This document shows, piece after piece, positions 26,401-33,771 of a stretch of DNA of 64,000 nt. The translations under genes and the position numbers were made by a program. The stretch lies in contig NZ_CANMSY010000012.1 of the NCBI RefSeq assembly GCF_947500705.1, positions 49,294-113,293 on the forward strand, written 5' to 3'. The stretch comes from an uncultured Brachybacterium sp. (GTDB taxonomy: Bacteria; Actinomycetota; Actinomycetes; Actinomycetales; Dermabacteraceae). Each line of letters starts with the position of its first letter. The first letter of the stretch is position 1. The notes under the pieces were generated by a model, which worked only from the letters and a program-made list of their open reading frames with translations, was not told the DNA's origin and made no database searches.

Positions 26401-26850
26401 CTGCAGGGTGCAGTACGCCTGGAAGCGCGGCATCGGCAGCTCAGCGCGGGTGAACTCGGCGCGCAGGAAGGCGACATCGAACTCGGCGTTGTGTGCGACG
26501 ACCACGAGATACTGCAGGGCCGTCCCGACCGCGACCGCGAGGTCCCGGAAGCGGGGCGCGGTGGCGACGGCAGCATCGGTGATCCCGTGGATGTGGGTCG
26601 CGCCGACGGGACCGTCCGGATGGAAGCGCGCCGTCCACTGGTCGAGCACGCGCCCGTGCTCGTCCGTGCGCAGGATCGCGAGCTCGAGGATCCGGTGGCG
26701 GTCGGGGTCGAGCCCAGTGGTCTCCACATCGATCACCGCGAAGCGCGGGATGGCGGGCGGGGTCAGCGAGTCGGCCTCCGCCGGGGCGGGAGGACGGCGG
26801 CGCAGACGATTCAGCAGCCCCACGGGAGCCCCTTCCGAAGCGGAGAGCAT
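23467..26850 (-). CDS. exonuclease-Pif1-type helicase-BRCT fusion protein
   Basis: 1127 residues from ATG 26850, preceded by GAGGG. Order: DEDDh 3'-5' exonuclease (VIDVETTGLD about 39-48, HNAEFDVAFL, AHSALGDSFAT) like DNA polymerase III epsilon; a long Pro/Ala linker containing an Lsr2-like DNA-binding segment (AIRAWARAQGI about 270); a Pif1/RecD-like SF1 helicase with Walker A GKAGTGKST (about 385), VDEASM, GDLYQLPPV and VALSRCTSL; a degenerate middle; and a C-terminal BRCT-like domain (about 1045-1127, VCFSGTV). Probably acts in DNA repair or replication-fork processing. A fragment of a related helicase lies at 57555-57730. Confidence 0.85.
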   Translation of the reverse strand: MLSASEGAPVGLLNRLRRRPPAPAEADSLTPPAIPRFAVIDVETTGLDPDRHRILELAILRTDEHGRVLDQWTARFHPDGPVGATHIHGITDAAVATAPRFRDLAVAVGTALQYLVVVAHNAEFDVAFLRAEFTRAELPMPRFQAYCTLQGSTLYLPQLQRRRLSDCCAALGVELQGAHSALGDSFATADLLARYLAMDAQTGFDGPLTATRALDAGTRAAARPVVVETAPQAQEPTQAQMPTPAAPRTPPPASAPPATPVDPRTADASPTAIRAWARAQGIAVGERGRLSAALVAQYRAARDGEDHPSVGTPRAVVAPTTDSLPRRTRTHAAPADAAPAAPAAAPAVSEAPNPAAAPAPSAAAFTITPEFQAALDHLHAGHHLFLTGKAGTGKSTLIRHYLESAQRRTITVAPTGIAALNVDGYTIHRLFSFPLGVTEETVRGGGYYPGRFARALKELDTLIVDEASMVRADLFDALTAALERFGPKPGTPFGGVQLVLVGDLYQLPPVVRDAEAAWIEERFGTPFFFSANSFDPATFPVVELGTVFRQQGDDQLVTLLNAVRDGTLLEDARAELNQRTDPEFEPAQDEFWLTLATTNRIVGARNRQLLERLPDPARTFSARITGDTDGFEHPTDDMLQLAVGAQVMLLNNDPSNRWVNGTLGRITAIGADEDGPRITVLLRDGSTEQVREHTWEITRPSVQGGSLRHEKVGTFTQLPMKLAWAITIHKSQGQTLDRVVVDLTGGTFANGQLYVALSRCTSLAGLVLRREVLPRDLKTDQRVRRYLATGAASTDALGEAYLSVLTVGTDGDRWRPRPVEIAVVTEDGDEATTVLNPTQDLFSARDEFGLTARDVQLAPLLAEAWPALSALLAGRVPVGAGVDRQLAHVDFELKRNGIVEPIPLGLDLPHRLLTEDERTGLTAPTALERARAVRDAVRRVRASGAELPGTGTAFRQVVTGHGYLLARTTGAGGVSQPTGFVVGGNLGAQDDSAEVLARLLGGTWERVLSPDDEVVERLRAVERHFGVQVLPEGFAADGPVAAADVLVAGARVCFSGTVHSPGHGWLEKEDLHAMAVARGLVAVPTLTKTRTDVLVVAEAGSQSGKAKNAAKWDKPVITAEEFLSWVG

Positions 26851-27394
26851 AGTGCCCTCGATCATCGCAGAGCGGGCTGACGATGCAGGACGCTCTACAC
26901 GAGCTGGAACGGCGGCGGAACTGGCCGAGCGCGTCTGCGGCGGCGGATCGCCGGCGGTCCGCCGAGCATGCCCGTCGGCTGCCAGCCCCAGCGCCCACGA
27001 TGATCCGACGACGACCACCCCCGACGAGATCAGCGAGGACCGCTCATGGGCGCAGAATGGCCCGGCATCCTCGATCCCGAGGTGCGAGCTCATCGAGGAA
27101 GGGTTCGTCTGGGCCGCTGGTGACCGCTCCGCTGTGTGACTGTTCCTGCCGGTGCTGCCGTACGTGGCGGTGAACGGACTGCGAGCGTGGATCACGGCTG
27201 GCAACACCGTACCGCCGATCCTTCTGTCGGCCGTCGAGCATCCGGAGTTCCGCACTCTCATCGATCTGATCACCCACCCGGGCGCTGCCGTGGACGCGAC
27301 CTACGTGGACGCGCTCACGTCGGAAACAGCGGGACCGGAGCACCGCGAGGCGAGGAGCTCCGGTCGCGGCCGCTGAACGTCACGGCACCCCGGC
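26851..27394. other. intergenic patchwork upstream of fusion helicase
   Basis: Contains the deleted copy of the ankyrin-like gene (27046-27108) and, on the plus strand, an open frame of about 75 codons (27152-27376, GTG start) encoding GLRAWITAGNTVPPILLSAV and EFRTLIDLITHPG. I do not recognise that frame; it looks like coding sequence but may be a gene end. Confidence 0.4.
27046..27108 (+). pseudogene. internally deleted copy of ankyrin-like gene
   Basis: ATGGGCGCAGAATGGCCCGG leads into the same first 13 codons as the gene at 28650, then jumps at GAGGTG directly to CGAGCTC(A)TCGAGGAAGG, the last codons of that gene. About 580 bp are missing between GGTG sequences that occur at both junctions, suggesting deletion by short-homology slippage. 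The upstream 40 bp also match the intact copy. Confidence 0.85.
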
Positions 27395-28480
27395 TCAGGC
27401 CGGGTCGACGCCCTTGCCGGAGGGGGAGACCAGGATCTTCACGGCAGTCTCGTTGCGATGGATGAGGGTGTCGAACCCCTTGTCGATCAGATCCTCGAGC
27501 TGGATGCGCCCGGTGATGAAGGGAGCGAGATCGATCTTGCCGCTCTCCACGAGCTCGATGACCGCCGGGTGGTTGTTGACGTATCCGATCGATCCACGCA
27601 GGTCGATCTCCTTCATCACCAGCTTGTGCATGTCGAAGTCGGAGCGGTGGCCCCAGATCGAGATGTTCAGCAGCACCCCGGTGGGTCGCAGCGCATCCAT
27701 CAGGGTGTCCAGCACCGCCTGCACGCTGGTGGCCTCGAAGGCGATGTCCGCGCCCTTGCCGCCGGTGAGGTCGTGCACCTCCTGGGCCACGTCGACTGCG
27801 GCCGGGTCCAGTGCGTGATCCGCGGCGCCGGAGTCCAGGGCCTTCTGGCGGCGCAGCGAGGAGAGCTCGGAGATCACCACTGTCACGCCCAGGGCCCGCA
27901 GCACCGCACCGGTGAGCAGTCCGATGGGGCCGGCGCCGCCGATCACGGCGATGTCACCGGCCTTCGCGCCGGAGCGCTGTACTCCGTGATAGGCGACGGC
28001 GAGCGGCTCGATGAGCGCGGCCTGGTCCAGCGGGATGCTGGGATCGATCTTGTGGACCCAGCGGCGAGGGACGGCGAGCTTCTCGGCCAGACCGCCTCCG
28101 CCGCCGCCGAGGCCGATGAAGTTCATTCCCTCGGAGAGGTGGTAGTCGGTCGAGTCCGGACCGGTGTCGGTGCCGTCTTTGAGGATGTAGGGCTCGACGA
28201 CCACCGTGTCACCCACCTCGAGGTCGGTGATGCCCTCGCCGAGCGCCGCCACGACCCCGGAGAATTCGTGGCCGAGCGTCACCGGAGCCGTCTCTCCGGT
28301 CCAGGACGTCGGCGTGTCCGGGGTGGGGCAGAAGATCGGACCGTCCAGGTACTCATGCAGATCGGTGCCGCAGATCCCACAGAAGGCGACGTCGATGAGC
28401 ACCTCGCCAGCGCCGGCGGTGGGTTCGTCGATCTCCTCGATGCGGATGTCCTTGTTGCCGTAATAGCGTGCTGCGCGCAC
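27395..28480 (-). CDS. (R,R)-butanediol dehydrogenase-like zinc alcohol dehydrogenase
   Basis: 361 residues from GTG 28480 with GAGGGTTG upstream. Catalytic zinc ligands are in CGICGTDLHEY and GHEFSG, and the NAD fold has GGAGPIG. The segment between (VVVEPYILKDGTDTG) lacks the four-cysteine structural zinc lobe, as in Bacillus BdhA, which it resembles through to the end (KGFDTLIH). The likely reaction is NAD-dependent interconversion of acetoin and 2,3-butanediol. It stands alone; the final residues SPSGKGVDPA extend past the fold. Confidence 0.85.
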   Translation of the reverse strand: MRAARYYGNKDIRIEEIDEPTAGAGEVLIDVAFCGICGTDLHEYLDGPIFCPTPDTPTSWTGETAPVTLGHEFSGVVAALGEGITDLEVGDTVVVEPYILKDGTDTGPDSTDYHLSEGMNFIGLGGGGGGLAEKLAVPRRWVHKIDPSIPLDQAALIEPLAVAYHGVQRSGAKAGDIAVIGGAGPIGLLTGAVLRALGVTVVISELSSLRRQKALDSGAADHALDPAAVDVAQEVHDLTGGKGADIAFEATSVQAVLDTLMDALRPTGVLLNISIWGHRSDFDMHKLVMKEIDLRGSIGYVNNHPAVIELVESGKIDLAPFITGRIQLEDLIDKGFDTLIHRNETAVKILVSPSGKGVDPA

Positions 28481-28649
28481 GGTGATCAACCCTCTCGACT
28501 TCGCTCTCTGGTCGCTTCTCGCCCGGGGAAGTGATGGCATCGATCGTAGCGAGCCGGATGAGATGCGGAGGGGGACCAACGTCGCTCAGAGCGGAGCGGC
28601 ACGATGACCTGAGGACGACAACCCCCGACGAGATCCGCGAGGACCGCTC

Positions 28650-29297
28650 ATGAGCGCAGAATGGCCCGGCATCCTCGATCCCGAGGTGATGAACGAGAGC
28701 ATCGTCGAGGCGTCCCACCGCCTCGCCGACGCCGCGAAGACCGGCCGCTGGGATGTGGTGCTGGACCTCCTCGAGTCGGGGCAGGCGCAGGACGCCAACC
28801 AGTGGCGGTTCGGCGAGACGTCCTGGTTCACCCCGCTGCACCAGGCGGCCTGGCTCGGCGCTCCGGTCGAGGTCGCCGAACGACTGCTCCGCCTCGGCGC
28901 GTGGCGCTCGCTCCGGACGGCCGACGGCGCCCGGGCGGACGATCTCGCACGGACGCGCGGCCACCACTACCTGCTCGAGATCCTCGCCGTCCCGGAGCTG
29001 ACCGAGCGGGAGCAGCAGAAGTTCACGGCGTGGGATCAGCATCTGGCGGCCCTGATCGCGGAGCGCACCCGGAGCCTCGATCCCGTGCGGTCCCGCCCGG
29101 TGCCCACCGAGGTGATCGCCCTGGACCGGCTCGAGTCGCTCTGGTTCCCGTATCCAGGGATGTACGGCGGCTTCACCTTGTCGATCCGGGAGGACCGGCT
29201 CGTGGTGGCGAGCTGGAGCCGGGTCGTCGACGGCTCCGGGCAGAGGCACGTCATCACCGAGAGCGGGTGCGAGCTCGTCGAGGAAGGGTTCGTCTGA
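28650..29297 (+). CDS. ankyrin-repeat-like protein
   Basis: 215 residues. Residues 20-110 contain two ankyrin-type units (LADAAKTGRWDVVLDLLES, TPLHQAAWLGAPVEVAERLL) followed by ADDLARTRGHHYLLEIL. The C-terminal half is a different domain with FPYPGMYGGFTLSI and SGCELVEEGFV, common in small actinobacterial proteins of unknown role that accompany an ankyrin head. A deletion derivative of the same gene lies at 27046. Function unknown; ankyrin repeats mediate protein contacts. Confidence 0.75.
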   Translation: MSAEWPGILDPEVMNESIVEASHRLADAAKTGRWDVVLDLLESGQAQDANQWRFGETSWFTPLHQAAWLGAPVEVAERLLRLGAWRSLRTADGARADDLARTRGHHYLLEILAVPELTEREQQKFTAWDQHLAALIAERTRSLDPVRSRPVPTEVIALDRLESLWFPYPGMYGGFTLSIREDRLVVASWSRVVDGSGQRHVITESGCELVEEGFV

Positions 29298-29392
29298 GCC
29301 GTCGTCGGCACGTCGGCGTGCTCGCTCCTCCCACCTGGTCCGCCGCTCCCGCCGCGCGTAGCCTGGGGGCACCACGACAGGGAGGCCTCGCC

Positions 29393-29560
29393 ATGACCGC
29401 TCGATCCGGAGATCCCACGCACGAACCGTTCCCCGGCCCCGGGGAACCGCCCGTCCCACAGCTCGAGGACGATCAGACCGCGGCGCCCCGCCCGGAGGAG
29501 GAGATCGCAGACCAGCTGCGGTCCGAGCCCGCTCCGGACGGCCGCCCGCACGACGGCTGA
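29393..29560 (+). CDS. small acidic hypothetical protein, copy B
   Basis: 55 residues, MTARSGDPTHEPFPGPG to PDGRPHDG, differing from copy A at 22006 by only a few residues. Polar, proline-rich, no membrane segment. It follows the ankyrin-like gene and precedes the 94-residue gene, forming a three-gene block of which parts were copied to 22.0-22.4 and 27.0 kb. Function unknown. Confidence 0.65.
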   Translation: MTARSGDPTHEPFPGPGEPPVPQLEDDQTAAPRPEEEIADQLRSEPAPDGRPHDG

Positions 29561-29610
29561 CACGCGCCGCACCGCACGAGCCGAGGTCGCTCCGGTGGGA
29601 CCATGGCTCC

Positions 29611-29895
29611 ATGGCGCACACGGAGCAGCTTCTCGTCGAGATCAGGGGTGCCCTCGGCCAGCTGTCCCGCACCGCACAGGCGGAACGGGACTCTTCTCGC
29701 GGCGCGGTGGCGCGCAACCTTGCGGCCACGTTCTCGGGCGTCACGGACCGCGGCACGCTCCGAGACGCGGCACGGGAATCGCTGCCCCTGTTCCGAGGCG
29801 GCATGGGCTCGTTCCAGGACGTCGGCACCGCGCCCATGGCGGACGCAGTCGAGCGGCTGCACCGCGCGCTGTCCAGGGCATCGCAGCGCTGGTGA
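29611..29895 (+). CDS. hypothetical protein, 94 residues (GGMGSF motif)
   Basis: Helical, with LRDAARESLPLFRGGMGSFQDV in the centre, of which the short GGMGSF signature recalls small uncharacterised proteins annotated under DUF6966 (tentative). ATG 29611 lies 50 bp after the 55-residue gene. No signal peptide or membrane helix. The decayed copy at 22199-22380 shows the gene was duplicated as part of a block. Function unknown. Confidence 0.6.
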   Translation: MAHTEQLLVEIRGALGQLSRTAQAERDSSRGAVARNLAATFSGVTDRGTLRDAARESLPLFRGGMGSFQDVGTAPMADAVERLHRALSRASQRW

Positions 29896-29995
29896 CCTCG
29901 TGCCTCCACTCGGATCTCGACCCCGGTGATGGCGGTCGTCGCCGTCGGCGTCCTCGTGCTGGGGATCGTGGGATCCGCTTGACCGGCGAGGACCC

Positions 29996-30739
29996 TCACT
30001 CCGGCGCGGGCAGCCAGATCCATCCTTCGTCGGCCGCGGCCGCGGCGAGTTCCGCTCGTGGAGAGATCGCCCTGCCAAGCAGCACCTCTCGGGCGACCAC
30101 CGCGGCGATCACGGCGTCGAGTGCATCGTCCGATGCCGCGCACACGCCCTCGTGTCCTGCCCAGTCCAGCCACGGCCACCGGGCGCTGAGCGCTTCGACG
30201 AGCTCGCCACGCACCAGAGCTCCGGCGGCCTTCTTATAGCGCTGGGCTCCGAATCCCCAGGCGGCGAGCGCGGCGCCCGGGTACACCTCGCAGGCCACAC
30301 CGCTTCCGTCGCGCGGTGTGGGGATGTGCTGCTCCCGCAGGCGCGCGGCGATCGCCGCCCAGCGGATGGCAGGGTAGGCGATCTTGTCCGCTGCGACGCT
30401 GAGAGGCGTCTTGCCCACCCGCCTGCGCACCTCGAGATCCGTCTCTCGGAAGAGAACGGCCCGACGCCAGTCCGGTCCGGTGTCCGCCGGGGACTCGAGG
30501 TCGCCGGCCTGGTGCCCGGCGACCAGATCGACGAAACGGCGCGGCCATCCGAAGGGCACGTCGACGCCGGCTTTCGAGGCGGGAATGATCGCCGCGAGAA
30601 CGTCGTCGTCGCTCGCCCCCACGTGGACGTCGTCGATGCGGACCACGTGGTTCTCCTCGCGGAGCACCGCGAGACCTGTCCTGCGCGGGTCCGCCGCGAG
30701 ATCGATGCCGGCGAAGAGCCGAGGGGCCACTGTTCTCAC
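29996..30739 (-). CDS. DUF429 family protein
   Basis: 247 residues from GTG 30739, whose first bases overlap the stop of the upstream dipeptidase gene (GTGA). LFAGIDLAA, VDVPFGWP, YPAIRWAAIA, CEVYPGAALAAWGF and SDDALDAVIAAVVA mark the DUF429 family, which is RNase H-fold-like with conserved acidic residues. Biochemical role is not established; a nuclease has been suggested for the fold. It was probably co-transcribed with the now truncated peptidase and may be left without its promoter. Confidence 0.8.
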   Translation of the reverse strand: MRTVAPRLFAGIDLAADPRRTGLAVLREENHVVRIDDVHVGASDDDVLAAIIPASKAGVDVPFGWPRRFVDLVAGHQAGDLESPADTGPDWRRAVLFRETDLEVRRRVGKTPLSVAADKIAYPAIRWAAIAARLREQHIPTPRDGSGVACEVYPGAALAAWGFGAQRYKKAAGALVRGELVEALSARWPWLDWAGHEGVCAASDDALDAVIAAVVAREVLLGRAISPRAELAAAAADEGWIWLPAPE

Positions 30740-32047
30740 CCGTCCGACCGCGAGAACCGGTTCGTCATGTGGGTGCTCGCGGTGGCGAGGACCTCGCCCA
30801 GCAGCGCGTCCGTCGCGGTGCGGATCTGCACGGCGATCGTCGTGTTCGCCCCGGCGAGCAGGGCAGCTACCTGGACGTCGTTGGCCGATGACGCCGCCGC
30901 GGTCGCCGCGTGCACGGCCGCGTGACCAAGCGCCAGGGTGCGCTGCTGGTAGCGCTCGATCGCGGGGAGGGTCTCGGCGTGGTGCGCGTCCGCGAGGGCC
31001 GCGATCATGCGTGAGGTCCAGTAGAAGCTGTCCGTGCTGACGTTCGCCCCGGTGGTCGTGAGGTAGCCGGGTGCTTCCTCGACGTTCGTGAACATCGGGA
31101 TCAGCGTGGTGAACGGGAGCGAGGCGTAGGCGACCCATTGCAGCGCGCGATGGGACGGGGGCAGGTCCGGGCGGATCTGCAGGATCGCGAGCGCGTTGTG
31201 GCGGTTGATGCCGATGGGGCGGAACGCCGTGCGCTCCGCCTCGGTGCCGCGGGCGGAGTACGGGTCGAAGACGGTGCCCTGGTAGTGGGAGCTGAGCACG
31301 TCTTTGACGTCCTCGATCGTGAGGAGGCGCTCGGGCCGCCGGCTCCACGGGAGATCGTCCGAGTTTGGGCTCGCCCCGGGCAGGCCCGCGTCCCAGTCCT
31401 CGCTCGTGGGATTCAGGGTGCGCTGCATGGACCAGGCGCGGGGTGTGTTGTAGACGTGGTCCGCGGACGTGTGGGAACCGAAAGCAAGGCGAGGGTTGAA
31501 CACCGACGGCGCCGGATCGTCCACGTCCCGCTGCGTGAGGTCCAGGTGGTGGGTGGTGAGGAACTCCCGCAGGTCGGGGCTCGCCAGGTGGTCGCGGCCC
31601 GGCCCTTCCGCGTCGTCGAGGTCGAAGGAGTCGATGCCCAGCTGGTTCGGCATCGTCACGTAGTGGTCCTCCGGGACGCGCCGCGCGATCCAGTGGTGCC
31701 CGCCCACCGTCTCGAGCCACCAGATGTCCTGCTCGTCGCTGAAGGCGATCCCGTTCATCTCGTAGGTGCCGTGCTCCGTGAGCAGCGCGCCGAGGCGCTC
31801 CACCCCCTCGCGCGCGGTGCGGATGTAGGGGAGGACCAGCGTCACGAAGTCCTCCTCGCCGAACCCGCCGGGCGCGCCGGTGGCCGGGTCGTGCCTCACG
31901 AGCGGGTCCGCGCCGAGCACCCACGGGTTGCTGGTGATCGTCTCCGTGGCGCTCATGCCGACGTTCGCCGCGTTGATGCCGGCGCTCGGCCACACCCCGT
32001 TGACCCCCAGCGCATCCGGGATCGCGGTGTACCGCAGCGGATCCTCC
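30736..32047 (-). pseudogene. C69-family dipeptidase, 5'-truncated
   Basis: About 437 residues of peptidase family C69 are recognisable from DPLRYTAIP through GINAANVGMSATETI, NGIAFSDEQDIWWLET and TTLIPMF. The N-terminal 60 or so residues, including the catalytic cysteine exposed by autocleavage, are missing; the frame upstream of 32048 runs into an IS3-family remnant. The protein cannot be active as written. The 3' end is intact and overlaps the DUF429 gene. Confidence 0.85.
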
Positions 32048-32074
32048 GTGACTACAACGTCATGGCCCGCAACA
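32048..32074. repeat. 27-bp direct repeat, left copy
   Basis: GTGACTACAACGTCATGGCC followed by CGCAACA. It matches 38051-38077 at 25 of 27 positions in the same orientation. It sits exactly at the junction of the truncated dipeptidase and the IS3 remnant. Confidence 0.8.
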
Positions 32075-32282
32075 CCTTGGCCAGCCAGCGTCGGACGGAA
32101 TCCTTCGAGATACCCTCGTGGCGGGCGACCGCGGTAACTGCGGCGAACTGGGAGGGGTACTCCTGCTGGTGTTCCCGCACGAGCCACACGCACCTCGCGC
32201 GCAACTGGGGATCGATTGTCTTCGACATGCTTTCTATCCTCTCGGACACAAACAGCAGCGGCGACAAACCTGGGACGGTTCA
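32075..32282 (-). mobile_element. IS3-family remnant with partial orfA
   Basis: Minus-strand frame from ATG 32228 reads MSKTIDPQLRARCVWLV and AAVTAVARHEGISKDSVRRWL, the helix-turn-helix of IS3-family OrfA, then ends abruptly at 32075. At 32262-32282 is CGACAAACCTGGGACGGTTC plus A, read inward TGAACCGTCCCAGG, a typical IS3-family terminal repeat. The rest of the element is gone. Confidence 0.8.
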
Positions 32283-32298
32283 TAATGTATGAGTGGAC

Positions 32299-33675
32299 TC
32301 AAAACGGAGAGTCATCGCCCTTCCGATCTTGGTCCTCTCCTGCAGGTGACTCCGCTCCATTGTCTTGCGGCTCAGATTGATCGTTCCCCCAATCCTCACG
32401 GATCGCGACGATCAGCTCTCTGTCGACACCCAGATCTGCGATCACCTTCTTGAAGGCCTCGGTGCGCCCGCCACCCGTTCCAGTGAGTCCACGCGAGACA
32501 ATTTCAGCAAAAGTCGTCCGACCAATATACTTAGTGTTGTTGTAAGTTACCCTAAAGCCGCCCCTTGGGCCTGAATTAAGGTCGTCCCCCGCAATTGCTA
32601 GACGCAACCACTCTGCCGGTACATACATGCCTTTTAGTGACTTCTCATCGAGCTTCGCAGCGGCGTCGCCACGGACGAACTTAAACCAAAAAGGCGTCCC
32701 AAAAGCGCGCCAATCTTCGGCGGTAGTAGCTTTCTCAATCCCGGCAGGCATTAGGTTCAGTTGTTTCAAGAGCTCACCCTTGCGGCGATAGGTCCAATCG
32801 TTGAGCGCATCGGCGCGGCGCGACTCCTCCCTTTCGAGCCGCTTGTATTGCACAAAGGTGAAAGAATCGTGGACCCGATCCCAGTATAGGAGGTCGATTC
32901 CAAGCTCCTCCTCGAGCGGCTTCTTGTTTACCGACATAACAACTAGCCGCTTCTTGCCGCCCCGGTCTTCGAACACAGTGGTACTTGCGCTGCGCGGATT
33001 GGGCGTGAGCTTCCCATCGAATCTCCCCAGGTCAAGCGGTAGGAGCTCCTCCTCGAGATCGCGCTCGTAAGCCCTGTTGAGTACCGTATCCAATAGTGTA
33101 TCGTCACTTGTTTCACGATGGGTAACAATAAAGGTGTCTGCCGGGAGTTCCAACTTCGCGATTTGTGCGGCTAACACCACAGCGTCTCGTGCCTCCGCCC
33201 GCGCCTGCTCGACGGAGGGTGCATACCTTTTTGCAATTGCGAGCGCGCCGTTGAGCCAAGGCTTCAGGTTTTCGCCACGCTTCTCGAGGACGTCTATAAG
33301 ATGGACGGCCGTGGAACGAGATGCCGACTGCGCGAAGAAAGGAGGGGGAGCCTCGCCGACTTGAACGCCTTGCGTGACCAAATCTGTGAGGGTGACCGGC
33401 TGATTCAGCAGATGAACCGGAGAAAGCATTGCGCGTACAGTTCCGGTCGCCACGCCCGCACGCGATTGCGTGACCGCGAATCCGTACAGAACCGGAGCGT
33501 CTTCGAACTCGCTAGTTACGTCAACTAGTGCGCAAATAGATCTCCTCGAGGGAGAGCTATCTTTATCGAATGCTTCCGAGAGTGTATCTGCACCATAAAC
33601 ACGTACCCGATTGGCCCCCTGTGTGGTTACGATCCAGAGAGCGAACCGGGGAAGGTTTGTATCCTTTGGCGGCAT
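32299..33675 (-). CDS. hypothetical protein with Mrr-like QxK motif (candidate nuclease)
   Basis: 458 residues, AT-richer than the chromosome around it. I recognise no full family. Near residue 275 the stretch GIDLLYWDRVHDSFTFVQYK (acidic residue, strand, then QYK) resembles the Q-x-K variant of PD-(D/E)xK nucleases such as Mrr, preceded by many basic residues. The N-terminus (FALWIVTTQGANRVRVYGADT) and the C-terminal GRTTFAEIVSRGLTG are well-formed globular sequence. A TATAAT box lies just before the ATG. Flanked on both sides by insertion sequences, it looks like a lone acquired gene, perhaps a defence nuclease (inference). Confidence 0.6.
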   Translation of the reverse strand: MPPKDTNLPRFALWIVTTQGANRVRVYGADTLSEAFDKDSSPSRRSICALVDVTSEFEDAPVLYGFAVTQSRAGVATGTVRAMLSPVHLLNQPVTLTDLVTQGVQVGEAPPPFFAQSASRSTAVHLIDVLEKRGENLKPWLNGALAIAKRYAPSVEQARAEARDAVVLAAQIAKLELPADTFIVTHRETSDDTLLDTVLNRAYERDLEEELLPLDLGRFDGKLTPNPRSASTTVFEDRGGKKRLVVMSVNKKPLEEELGIDLLYWDRVHDSFTFVQYKRLEREESRRADALNDWTYRRKGELLKQLNLMPAGIEKATTAEDWRAFGTPFWFKFVRGDAAAKLDEKSLKGMYVPAEWLRLAIAGDDLNSGPRGGFRVTYNNTKYIGRTTFAEIVSRGLTGTGGGRTEAFKKVIADLGVDRELIVAIREDWGNDQSEPQDNGAESPAGEDQDRKGDDSPF

Positions 33676-33678
33676 GCG

Positions 33679-33684
33679 ATTATA
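33679..33684 (-). promoter_or_regulatory. TATAAT box upstream of the 458-residue gene
   Basis: CTAGTATAATC on the minus strand, a consensus -10, ending 3 bases before the ATG at 33675. At this spacing the transcript would begin within the first codons, so either the transcript is leaderless from a slightly later start or the box is coincidental. Confidence 0.4.
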
Positions 33685-33771
33685 CTAGCCGAACCGCTAC
33701 GAACAGGCGGGACAGGTCGCGGAAGGCGCGCGCGAGCGGGACTGTCGCACGAAAAGGTGACAGTTGGGGTG

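Noticed and set aside
23263-26880. A 1205-codon open frame on the plus strand
   Set aside because: It is antisense to the exonuclease-helicase gene, is Arg/Gly/Pro-rich and shows no motif; long shadow frames are expected at this GC.
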